A DNA stretch of 11,198 nucleotides from Verrucomicrobiota bacterium (GTDB taxonomy: Bacteria; Verrucomicrobiota; Verrucomicrobiia; Chthoniobacterales; UBA10450): NCBI GenBank assembly GCA_003219395.1, contig QHOR01000149.1, positions 1 through 11,198 on the forward strand. Direction: 5' to 3'. Every line of letters begins with the position of its first letter. Position 1 is the first letter of the stretch. Below the pieces are notes generated by a model. The model made no database searches, was not told the origin of the DNA, and worked only from the letters and a program-made list of their open reading frames with translations. Both the position numbers and the translations under genes were made by a program. Below, piece by piece: positions 1 to 6,050 of the stretch.

Positions 1-521
1 AAAACATCGAGCGTCTGCTCGAAGAGCTTTCAAAGAGCGGCGCTTTGCAAGCCGCTGTCTGGAAAGTCATTCATGTCGCGGGAACAAATGGCAAAGGTTC
101 CGTTTGCGCCATGATGGATTCGATTTGTCGCGCGCAAGGATATCGGACCGGTCTTTTTACGTCGCCTCATCTTGTCACGTTTCGAGAACGCATTCGCATG
201 AACGGCGACATGATTTCTGAAGAAGCGGTCGCTGATGGCCTAACGAGTATCCGGGATCTTGTGGCAAACTGGGATCCGCATCCGACGTTTTTTGAGGTGG
301 TGACCGCGCTCGCTCTCAAACATTTCTCGGACAGGAAGGTGGAGGTCGTTATCCTGGAGACCGGGCTGGGCGGCCGGCTCGATGCGACGAATGCAATTCA
401 ATCAGATGTCTCGGTGATTACCCCAATTCATTTCGATCACGAAAAATGGCTGGGCAAAACAATTTCCGAAATCGCGGCTGAAAAAGCTGGTATTATCAAG
501 CCAGGCAGCACGCGCGGCTAA
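1..521 (+). CDS. folC: FolC N-terminal part (folylpolyglutamate/dihydrofolate synthase), 5' partial and frame-broken
   Basis: Mur-ligase-type enzyme that uses ATP to add glutamate to folates (and in many bacteria to dihydropteroate) in the cytoplasm. The reading frame is open from the left edge (codons start at position 3), so the start codon lies outside the window. Visible in order: the P-loop GTNGKGS, TSPHL, the FFEVVTALAL block, ETGLGGRLDATN, and SVITPIHFDHEKWLGKT followed by AEKAGIIKPG. These are the conserved FolC ATP/Mg-binding blocks. Just after IIKPG the frame runs into a TAA at 519-521, although the rest of the enzyme continues in another frame from about 505. The segment that normally follows IIKPG (VPVV-like, then a helix) is absent, so this looks like a short deletion of 3k+2 bases rather than a simple indel. 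Family identity is secure; whether the gene works is doubtful. Confidence 0.85.
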   Translation, partial: NIERLLEELSKSGALQAAVWKVIHVAGTNGKGSVCAMMDSICRAQGYRTGLFTSPHLVTFRERIRMNGDMISEEAVADGLTSIRDLVANWDPHPTFFEVVTALALKHFSDRKVEVVILETGLGGRLDATNAIQSDVSVITPIHFDHEKWLGKTISEIAAEKAGIIKPGSTRG

Positions 522-528
522 GTGCGGA

Positions 529-1116
529 GTGTCACTAGAGTTCGTGGCTCAGCCTTATGATGACTCTCCGATCGCACTCGCCGGGCCGCATCAAAAACAA
601 AATGCGGCTCTCGCGATCGCCGCGGTTCGCGCCGCGAAGATCGAGATCAAGAGTTCAGCTATTGCAGAGGGACTCGTTCGTATTGAATGGCCGGCGCGTT
701 TCCAAAGGTGGAATGAGCGCACAATCATTGACGGCGCGCATAACCCCGCAGCCGCGCGCACGCTCTCCGAAACGTGGCGCGAAATCTTCGGCCATCGCCG
801 GGCTACGCTGGTTCTTGCCATCCTTTCTGACAAAAACCTGCGCGAAATCTGTGAAGCGCTCGCACCAATTAGCGAGTTGATTCTTCTGCCGAAAATTCGC
901 AGCGAACGCGCGAGTGCACCAGAAGAGTTAGCAAGAGTCTTGGCCAGCATGACTCCAGCGCTTCCCTACTCCATCACTCCATCGATCGACGACGCATTAG
1001 CGCTGGCACGTGCGAAACCGAATCCAATTTTAATTACTGGCTCACTGCATTTCGCCGGCGAAGTCCTCGCGCATTTACGCGGCGAACCCGCTGCCTTTGA
1101 AGAATGCGCACAGTGA
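529..1116 (+). CDS. folC: FolC C-terminal part, out of frame with the N-terminal part
   Basis: This is the C-terminal half of the same FolC gene, in a different frame from the upstream part. The frame is already meaningful from about 505 (ARAAKCGVSLEFV), so the GTG at 529 is probably not a genuine start. Motifs: LAGPHQKQNAALAIAAV (the G-HQ-xNA folate/ATP loop), WPARFQRW, IIDGAHNPAAARTL (the DGAHNP box that closes the Mur-ligase active site) and a LSDKN block. The stop is TGA at 1114-1116. With the left part it would make a near-complete FolC lacking roughly 15-20 residues at the join. It ends 57 bp from the convergent metG. Without the P-loop half this fragment alone cannot be a functional synthetase. 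A sequencing or assembly error at 505-528 is an equally good explanation. Confidence 0.8.
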   Translation: MSLEFVAQPYDDSPIALAGPHQKQNAALAIAAVRAAKIEIKSSAIAEGLVRIEWPARFQRWNERTIIDGAHNPAAARTLSETWREIFGHRRATLVLAILSDKNLREICEALAPISELILLPKIRSERASAPEELARVLASMTPALPYSITPSIDDALALARAKPNPILITGSLHFAGEVLAHLRGEPAAFEECAQ

Positions 1117-1173
1117 GAGGCTGCAATAACAATTGGCAGCGCGAGCGTAGGGCTGTGGATCGCCGGTGCCGCG

Positions 1174-2727
1174 CTACAATTCAGTCGTCTCGATTCGTGG
1201 AAACAATGGCACGGGTTTTCCAAGATGATGCTTATCTGGCAATCCGCCCCAATCTGCATCCGCCAACCGAAATTCGTCGCGAATGTTGAGCTGGTAACAA
1301 ATCTGACGCGCAGCGGATGGTAAAATCACTGAAGTTAAAACAGCAATGACCCGCAGCGCCTCGGCAAGAGCGAACAACATGTGATCCAGGGCATCGGAGC
1401 GCTCGGGATCTTTCGCGAGTTTCCAGGGCGCGCTCATTTCTATGTACGTGTTGCAGGTGGTAGTGAATTCCATCAAACGGCTGATCGCGGCATGCACTTC
1501 AAATCGCCCAAACACACCGTTATATTCACGCACCAAATCGGCAGCTTGCCGAGCCAACGGCGAATCGCCTCCAGCTTTTGTCACTACGCCGTCGCGATAC
1601 CGATGTGCCATGTTCAAGGTTCGATTGAGCAAATTGCCTAACGAGTTGGCCAGGTCGGCATTGTACCGTTCGATGAGGCGCTCTTCGGAAAAGTCCGCGT
1701 CCTGACCAGTGGCGATGTCGCTCATTAAATAATACCGTAGCGCTTCGGATCCGTATTTTTCGATCAGCACAGAGGGATCAACAATGTTGCCCGCGCTTTT
1801 ACTCATTTTCGCGCCACTCAGATTCCACCAGCCGTGGACGAGTAATTGCGGCATTTGATCATCAGGAAATCCGATGGCGTGCAGCATGATGAGCCAATAG
1901 ATCCCGTGCGCCGGCACCAGGATGTCTTTCCCGATGATTTGTAACGCAGGCCATTTATCTCGGAAAACTGAGGGTTGAGAGTTGAGAGTTGAGTGAGCCG
2001 CATCGTAGCCTGCGAAGCTGATGTAGTTCGTCAGCGCATCGAACCAGACGTAAGTGACAAACTCTTCATCGAATGGCAGCTCAATTCCCCAGTCGAGCCG
2101 TGATTTCGGACGCGAAATGCAAAGGTCACCGCTCAGTTTTTCCACAGCATTTCGTAATTCCGTCTGGCGAAAGTCGGGGATAACGGCATCTTTTCGCTTA
2201 TCGAGGTACGACAAAAGCCAGTCCTTGTGTTGTGACAGCCGAAAGTAATAATTTTCTTCCTCGCGAAATTCGACCTGCCCCCACTCAGCGCCAAATTGAC
2301 CGTCAGGATTGCGTTCTTTGTCTGTAAGAAATTGTTCCTGGCGAATCGAATAGTAGCCGGCTTGTTTATCGTTGTAGATTTGGCCGGCATCGAACAGGCG
2401 CTGCAGGATTCCTTGGACGACTTGTTTATGACGGTCGCTCGTTGTCTCCGCCCATTCGTCGTATTGGACGTCGAGTTTTTTCCAAAGATGGGCAAACTTC
2501 TGCGTGATAGCTTTCACGAATTCAGATGGAGGAACTCCGGTTTTCGCGGCTGACTGCTGAACCTTCTGGCCGTGCTGATCTACGCCGGTTAAGAAAAAGA
2601 CATTATCGTCCTTGAGCCGGTGATAACGAGCGATCACGTCGGCGAGGACTTTCTCGTAAGCATGTCCGATGTGCGGCGCCGAGTTGGTGTAATCGATCGC
2701 AGTGGTGATGAAAAAGGTCTTGGGCAT
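1174..2727 (-). CDS. metG: Methionyl-tRNA synthetase
   Basis: Cytoplasmic class I aminoacyl-tRNA synthetase that charges tRNA-Met for initiation and elongation. The 517-residue product has the HIGH-type motif HIGH at residues 19-22 (in APHIGHAYE), FLTGVDQHGQK at 46-55, the connective-peptide region around YYSIRQEQFLTDKE (126-138), VTYVWFDALTNYISFAGY (224-241), IIGKDILVPAH (264-274) and the KMSKS loop at 307-311 (AKMSKSAGN). An anticodon-binding helical domain follows, with NSLGNLLNRTLNM. The zinc-knuckle cysteines of the E. coli-type enzyme are missing, and there is no C-terminal EMAP-like dimer domain, so it is the short form of about 510 residues. The ATG at 2725-2727 gives the expected MPKTFFITTAIDYTN start. 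Oddity: residues about 245-254 (HSTLNSQPSV) fill a variable loop and are encoded by a heptanucleotide repeat. Confidence 0.97.
   Translation of the reverse strand: MPKTFFITTAIDYTNSAPHIGHAYEKVLADVIARYHRLKDDNVFFLTGVDQHGQKVQQSAAKTGVPPSEFVKAITQKFAHLWKKLDVQYDEWAETTSDRHKQVVQGILQRLFDAGQIYNDKQAGYYSIRQEQFLTDKERNPDGQFGAEWGQVEFREEENYYFRLSQHKDWLLSYLDKRKDAVIPDFRQTELRNAVEKLSGDLCISRPKSRLDWGIELPFDEEFVTYVWFDALTNYISFAGYDAAHSTLNSQPSVFRDKWPALQIIGKDILVPAHGIYWLIMLHAIGFPDDQMPQLLVHGWWNLSGAKMSKSAGNIVDPSVLIEKYGSEALRYYLMSDIATGQDADFSEERLIERYNADLANSLGNLLNRTLNMAHRYRDGVVTKAGGDSPLARQAADLVREYNGVFGRFEVHAAISRLMEFTTTCNTYIEMSAPWKLAKDPERSDALDHMLFALAEALRVIAVLTSVILPSAARQICYQLNIRDEFRLADADWGGLPDKHHLGKPVPLFPRIETTEL
1967..1994 (+). repeat. 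Heptanucleotide tandem repeat (GTTGAGA) inside metG
   Basis: Two exact copies of GTTGAGA (1974-1980, 1981-1987) are followed by GTTGAGT (1988-1994) and preceded by a degraded unit ACTGAGG (1967-1973), making about four units of 7 bp. On the metG coding strand the unit reads TCTCAAC. Three units make 21 bp, which is seven codons, so such a run can sit in a reading frame; here it encodes STLNSQPS-like residues in a loop between SFAGYDAA and KWPALQIIGKD. From memory, and not checked here, similar CTCAACT-type runs encoding STLN(S/P)QP are scattered through some Verrucomicrobiota genomes. Confidence 0.8.
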
Positions 2728-2813
2728 TCCGACAACCAGCCTTCGCTAAAGCTATCGGCTTGGCAAGCAAACTGCCGGACAAACGATTGTGCGGCAAGCG
2801 CGCCGCCTGCAAG

Positions 2814-2867
2814 GTCGCTCGAGTATTGTCATGTTTTCCACTGGCGTTCGCGGCGCGCCCGAGCGAC
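2814..2867. repeat. 8-bp inverted repeat in the leader of the small Cys-rich gene
   Basis: GTCGCTCG at 2814-2821 and its exact complement CGAGCGAC at 2860-2867 are separated by 38 bp. The right arm ends 8 nt before the proposed GTG start at 2876, so in RNA it would pair across the region where a ribosome-binding site should lie. No other function can be read from it, and chance is possible. Confidence 0.35.
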
Positions 2868-2875
2868 GGTTGATC

Positions 2876-3031
2876 GTGAAAAATCATTTCAAGATTTTGT
2901 TTTCGATTATGGCGGCTGCGATTTGCACGGTGGGATTCGCCGCGGACAAGCCGAGTTGTCAAAAGACGGGTAAGAATTGTCCGATGAACGATGGCAAAAC
3001 GTGTAATTGCGGAAAGAGTTGCAGTTGCTAG
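2876..3031 (+). CDS. Small exported Cys-rich peptide, putative metal binder
   Basis: A 51-residue peptide not matched to any named family. I place the start at the GTG at 2876, because it gives a textbook signal peptide: basic MKNHFK, a hydrophobic core ILFSIMAAAICTVG, and a cleavage site after GFA (residue 22). Upstream in-frame ATGs (2789, 2831) would put an Arg-rich extension before it. The mature part is about 29 residues with six cysteines at 28, 35, 43, 45, 49 and 51 (C-x6-C-x7-C-x-C-x3-C-x-C), several lysines and one methionine. The closing CNCGKSCSC resembles metallothionein-style CxC spacing. It converges on the Cu(I)-ATPase gene copA, with stops 58 bp apart, and is divergent from metG. 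Periplasmic copper binding or buffering is an inference from composition and neighbourhood. The gene lies in frame from 2789 with no stop, so the start is uncertain. Confidence 0.7.
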   Translation: MKNHFKILFSIMAAAICTVGFAADKPSCQKTGKNCPMNDGKTCNCGKSCSC

Positions 3032-3089
3032 TAACCCCCGCCACTCGCAGCGTTGAGACTGTTGGTAAGCGAACTATCGCGCGACTCAG

Positions 3090-5318
3090 CTATAATTTGA
3101 TCGATCGCAAACGAAGCGCATTCACGATGACCGAAACCGAGCTAAAGCTCATCGCCGCGCCGGCAATCATCGGATTCAGAAGCAATCCAAAGAATGGGTA
3201 GAGCGCACCAGCCGCGATGGGGATGCCGAGAGAGTTGTAGACAAACGCGAAGAAAAGGTTCTGCCGAATATTGCGCATGGTTGCTCGGCTGAGATGAATC
3301 GCTTTGTCGATTCCCCGCAGATCGCCTTTCACCAGCGTAATGCCGGCGCTTTCCATCGCTACGTCGGTGCCCGTACCCATGGCGATGCCGACATCGGCAG
3401 CGGCTAGCGCAGGCGCATCGTTGATGCCGTCGCCAGCCATGGCGACAACGTGATGTTGTTCGCGCAGCGTGCGCACGCGCTCAGTTTTGTTCTGCGGTTC
3501 GACCCCGGCTTCGACGTCGTCAATCCCAAGTTTTTGCGCAACTGCTCGAGCAGTACGCTCGTTATCGCCGGTGAGCATGATGATCTCAATAGCAATCTTG
3601 TGCAGATCCCCGATCGCCCTCAGTGTTGATTCTTTTATGGGATCGGACACCACCAGAACACCGGCGGCGCGTTTTTCGACGGCAACGAAAATTGCCGTTT
3701 GACCCTGTGCCTGAAGATCGGCCGCTTTCGATTCGAGTTTCTCGAGATTAGTGACGTTTTGGGATTTGAGAAATTCCAGTTTACCAACGAAAACATTTTT
3801 CCCATCGACCCGCGCGCTGACGCCGCCGCCGGTACGCGATTGAAAATCTGTGATCTTGGCCAGTGCTACATGTCGCTGTTGCGCACCTAGAACGATTGCG
3901 GCACCAAGCGGATGTTCGCTTTGCTGCTCGACCGCCGCAGCCATGGCGAGCAATTGTTTTTCATCTAGGGAATCGAAAGCAATAATCGTGGTCAGCCGCT
4001 GTTTGCCTTCGGTTAACGTGCCGGTTTTGTCCACCACAAGGGTGTCCACTTTTTCGATTACCTCCATGGCTTCGGCATTCTTAATCAGAATGCCTTCTTG
4101 CGCACCGCGACCGACACCGACCATGATTGACATCGGCGTGGCAAGTCCGAGAGCGCATGGGCAAGCGATAATCAAGACGGCGACGGCATTAACAATTGCA
4201 TGAGCAAGGCGTGGCTCCGGCCCGAACAGACTCCAGGCAACGAAGGTCAACGCCGCGATTGCGATCACCGCCGGCACGAACCAGGCGGCGACTTTGTCGG
4301 CCAAACTCTGAATGGGCGCACGACTGCGTTGTGCTTGCGCCACCATTTCAATGATGCGCGATAGGACCGTATCCGCCCCTACTTTCTCCGCAGTCATCAA
4401 GAAGCTCCCGGTTTGATTGATCGTGCCTCCAGTTACACCATCGCCGGATCTTTTTTCCACCGGCATCGGTTCGCCCGTAATCATCGATTCATCGACGCTG
4501 GTTTTTCCATCGGTGATTTTTCCGTCGACTGGAATTTTCTCGCCGGGTCGAACGCGCAGTGTGTCGCCAGCATCCACTTGCTCCAGCCCAACATCGCGTT
4601 CTCCTTGTTCGCGCACGACGCGAGCTGTTGTTGGCACTAAACCGAGAAGTGCACGAATCGCACTGCCAGTTCGGCTTCGCGCGCGCAATTCAACGACTTG
4701 TCCGAGCAGCACAAGGACCGTGATGATTGCCGCCGCTTCAAAATAAATGCCAATCTTGCCGTGTTCCTGAAAAGAGACCGGGAAGATGCGCGGCGTGAGC
4801 ATTACCACTGTGCTGTAGACATAGGCAACGCCAACCCCCATTGCGATCAGAGTGAACATATTGAGTGAGCGATTTGCGAGCGATAGCCAGCCGCGCTTGA
4901 AGAACGGCCATCCACACCAGAGCACAACCGGTGTGCTCAAAATGAATTGTGCCCAGCGCGAGAGATCGCCCTGCACCCAATCCGGCGCACCCGGCACGAT
5001 ATGCCACATTGCTATGATGAATACAGGCAGGCTCAGCGCAGAGCCGACCAAAAGACGGCGCCTCATATCGCGCAGCTCGGGGTTGTCTTCTTCGCTGCCG
5101 GCCATGGCCGTTTTCGGTTCCAACGTCATGCCGCAGATGGGACAATTTCCGGGATGATCCTGCACGATCTGAGGGTGCATCGGGCAGGTGTTCCAGTGCC
5201 ATACCGCATTTCGAGCAACTGCCGGGCATGTCGGTCTCAACGTCCTGGCACATCGGGCAAAAGTATTTCTTGGCCGGCTTAGGCATGCCGGCGCCTGCAC
5301 CTTCAGAACGCTGCGCAT
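3090..5318 (-). CDS. copA: Copper-exporting P-type ATPase CopA (P1B-1), main reading frame
   Basis: Inner-membrane pump that moves Cu(I) from cytoplasm to periplasm using ATP. In this frame (742 residues from the ATG at 5318) there is a heavy-metal-binding domain at about 45-68 (CPMHP...[10 protein letters not shown]), the actuator TGE at 281-283, the membrane metal site CPC at 386-388, the phosphorylated Asp430 in [12 protein letters not shown] at 469-470, TGDN at 583-586 and GDGIND at 629-634. YN at 694-695 and MSFSS at 723-727 complete the Cu(I) P1B-1 signature. The first 43 residues ([10 protein letters not shown]...) are an out-of-frame reading and not real CopA sequence; the true gene starts at 5388 in another frame. 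No usable start codon lies between the frame change near 5190 and the domain. The catalytic part is intact. The gene is downstream of csoR in the same operon. Confidence 0.93.
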   Translation of the reverse strand: MRSVLKVQAPACLSRPRNTFARCARTLRPTCPAVARNAVWHWNTCPMHPQIVQDHPGNCPICGMTLEPKTAMAGSEEDNPELRDMRRRLLVGSALSLPVFIIAMWHIVPGAPDWVQGDLSRWAQFILSTPVVLWCGWPFFKRGWLSLANRSLNMFTLIAMGVGVAYVYSTVVMLTPRIFPVSFQEHGKIGIYFEAAAIITVLVLLGQVVELRARSRTGSAIRALLGLVPTTARVVREQGERDVGLEQVDAGDTLRVRPGEKIPVDGKITDGKTSVDESMITGEPMPVEKRSGDGVTGGTINQTGSFLMTAEKVGADTVLSRIIEMVAQAQRSRAPIQSLADKVAAWFVPAVIAIAALTFVAWSLFGPEPRLAHAIVNAVAVLIIACPCALGLATPMSIMVGVGRGAQEGILIKNAEAMEVIEKVDTLVVDKTGTLTEGKQRLTTIIAFDSLDEKQLLAMAAAVEQQSEHPLGAAIVLGAQQRHVALAKITDFQSRTGGGVSARVDGKNVFVGKLEFLKSQNVTNLEKLESKAADLQAQGQTAIFVAVEKRAAGVLVVSDPIKESTLRAIGDLHKIAIEIIMLTGDNERTARAVAQKLGIDDVEAGVEPQNKTERVRTLREQHHVVAMAGDGINDAPALAAADVGIAMGTGTDVAMESAGITLVKGDLRGIDKAIHLSRATMRNIRQNLFFAFVYNSLGIPIAAGALYPFFGLLLNPMIAGAAMSFSSVSVIVNALRLRSIKL

Positions 5319-5388
5319 GGCTGCAGCCCGACTCGTGTGCCAAACCAGTCTGTCTTTTCGACCGGCGGTCGGTTGTTGTATTTTTCAT
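5191..5388 (-). CDS. copA: N-terminal metal-binding segment of CopA, out of frame with the rest
   Basis: These 66 codons start at the ATG at 5386-5388, 3 nt after the csoR stop (TAA-CTG-ATG), and are the natural start of copA. They encode a His/Cys-containing lead (HESGCSHA) and a first heavy-metal-binding motif: KYFCPMC at residues 42-47 and CSKCGMALE at 58-66. The next recognisable CopA residues, TCPMHP, begin at 5189 in another frame, leaving one unpaired base (5190). The frame used here stays open down to 4738 but is meaningless beyond 5191. Copper ATPases with two such domains usually have a linker of roughly 15 residues between CGMALE and the next YTCPMHP; here it is zero. A deletion of 3k+2 bases is therefore more likely than a single-base insertion. 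As read, it would give a separate small metal-binding domain with a junk tail. Confidence 0.75.
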
Positions 5389-5391
5389 CAG

Positions 5392-5682
5392 TTACTTGAG
5401 GAAACGCGAGAGCGCAGTCTGGAGTTCGTTCAGTAGTTGCTTCGGTTTCATCGGTTTCGCTTTTGGATGTTCAGAGTCCGTGCCGTGACCAACCACGCAG
5501 GTTTCGAGATGATTGCTTAAGAGTTCAATGCCCAGCGCATCGAGCGCGGAGCGTGCAGCAGAAATTTGATTGAGTATATCCACGCAATAGCGGTCCTGTT
5601 CGATCATTCGTGTGATGCCGGCGATTTGCCCGGTGATGCGGTTCATCCGCTTCGCCATCGTATCTTTTTGCTTAGTCTGCAT
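5392..5682 (-). CDS. csoR: CsoR-type copper-sensing repressor
   Basis: A 96-residue cytoplasmic, all-helical DNA-binding regulator of the CsoR/RcnR (DUF156) family. It contains KRMNRITGQIAGITRMIE, the usual helix 1, and the Cu(I) triad Cys33 (in DRYCVDIL), His58 and Cys62 (in NHLETC). These correspond to Cys36/His61/Cys65 of M. tuberculosis CsoR, and the Tyr before the first Cys (Tyr32) is present too. RcnR and FrmR carry different ligand patterns, so copper is the best-supported inducer. The gene is directly upstream of copA with 3 nt between stop and start, so the two are probably co-transcribed and translationally coupled. It is preceded by its own likely operator (5692-5710). Start: the ATG at 5682 gives MQTKQKDTMAKRMNR; the ATG at 5658 (MAKRMNR) is a good alternative because the predicted transcript would begin at or near 5682. 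Confidence 0.93.
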   Translation of the reverse strand: MQTKQKDTMAKRMNRITGQIAGITRMIEQDRYCVDILNQISAARSALDALGIELLSNHLETCVVGHGTDSEHPKAKPMKPKQLLNELQTALSRFLK

Positions 5683-5687
5683 GCGAA

Positions 5688-5716
5688 CTCGTATACCCCG
5701 GTGGGGTATATGTCAA
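5688..5716 (-). promoter_or_regulatory. csoR-copA promoter
   Basis: Minus strand: a consensus -35 TTGACA at 5711-5716, then either TACGAG (5688-5693) after a 17-bp spacer or TATACG (5690-5695) after 15 bp as a weaker -10. The spacer is almost entirely the CsoR palindrome. A start site 6-7 bp downstream would fall at about 5681-5683, on or beside the csoR ATG at 5682. Confidence 0.7.
5692..5710 (-). promoter_or_regulatory. CsoR operator (palindrome) for csoR-copA
   Basis: TATACCCC (5692-5699), a 3-bp centre GGT, and GGGGTATA (5703-5710) form a perfect 8+8 bp inverted repeat. G/C tracts flanked by AT-rich TATA ends are the known CsoR operator style. It lies 10 bp upstream of the csoR ATG and fills the spacer of the predicted promoter, so bound CsoR would block RNA polymerase. 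Autoregulation with release by Cu(I) is inferred from family knowledge. Confidence 0.88.
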
Positions 5717-6050
5717 TTTCGCACGAGCAATTGGGGAAGCCGCTGTTATTCAGTTGCTGCCACGTCCAGCGCCCCGGTTAACACCCAAAAAGCCGCTCGG
5801 CAAATTCACAGCGCCGCTGCTGGAGTTTCGATCAAAGTCCTTACACTAGCTGGATTTCGCTATGCTCATCAGTTCCTGGCGCTCTTGCGCCTGGGAGCTC
5901 ACAGGTTTCGGCGACATGACTCCCGCGAGTGGCGATCTGCTCGATCACCTCTTCGCGTGACCATAGTCTGTAGCTCGATCAGTGAACCGCGCGTATTCGG
6001 CCAGCCATCCTGCGGCTTCGTTGGCAGGCGAGTTCAATGCCAACGCCGCG
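5717..6050. other. Non-coding gap between csoR promoter and aldolase gene
   Basis: No convincing gene was found here. Open frames cross it on both strands, but they are low-complexity Arg/Ser/Pro translations without recognisable motifs or ribosome-binding sites. It holds a small GGCGC-TCTT-GCGCC hairpin (5878-5891) and, at the right end, the 3' stem-loop of the aldolase gene. On the minus strand, 5945-6050 reads as a somewhat protein-like Ala-rich string (NSPANEAAGWLAEYARF) ending in a stop, but it has no start of its own in that stretch. Confidence 0.5.
6013..6048 (-). terminator. Stem-loop just after the aldolase stop, likely 3' end/terminator
   Basis: CGTTGGCA (6019-6026) pairs perfectly with TGCCAACG (6038-6045) across an 11-nt loop. 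CGG (6013-6015) can pair with CCG (6046-6048) after a 3-nt bulge. On the minus strand it begins a few bases after the TAA of the aldolase gene (6051-6053). No run of T follows, so it may be an mRNA-stabilising hairpin or a non-canonical terminator rather than a classic intrinsic one. Confidence 0.5.

Noticed and set aside
500..530. Programmed ribosomal frameshift in folC
   Set aside because: No slippery heptamer at the join, and expected residues are missing, which frameshifting cannot supply.
1121..1139. Hairpin CTGCAAT-AACA-ATTGGCAG between folC and metG as a shared terminator
   Set aside because: The stem is short with a bulge and no T-run on either side; too weak to call.
1967..1994. GTTGAGA repeat as the start of a CRISPR array
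   Set aside because: Units are 7 bp and directly adjacent with no spacers, inside a coding gene.
2789..2875. N-terminal extension of the small Cys-rich peptide from upstream ATGs
   Set aside because: The extension is Arg/Gly-rich and would bury the signal peptide; the GTG at 2876 gives a normal exported precursor.
3069..3080. GCGA-ACTA-TCGC hairpin between the Cys-rich gene and copA as a bidirectional terminator
   Set aside because: Only four base pairs and no T-run; expected by chance in GC-rich sequence.
5945..6050. Minus-strand reading NSPANEAAGWLAEYARF... after the aldolase stop, possibly a remnant gene or aldolase tail
   Set aside because: It is in another frame from the aldolase, the aldolase already has a full-length C-terminus, and no family match is recognised.
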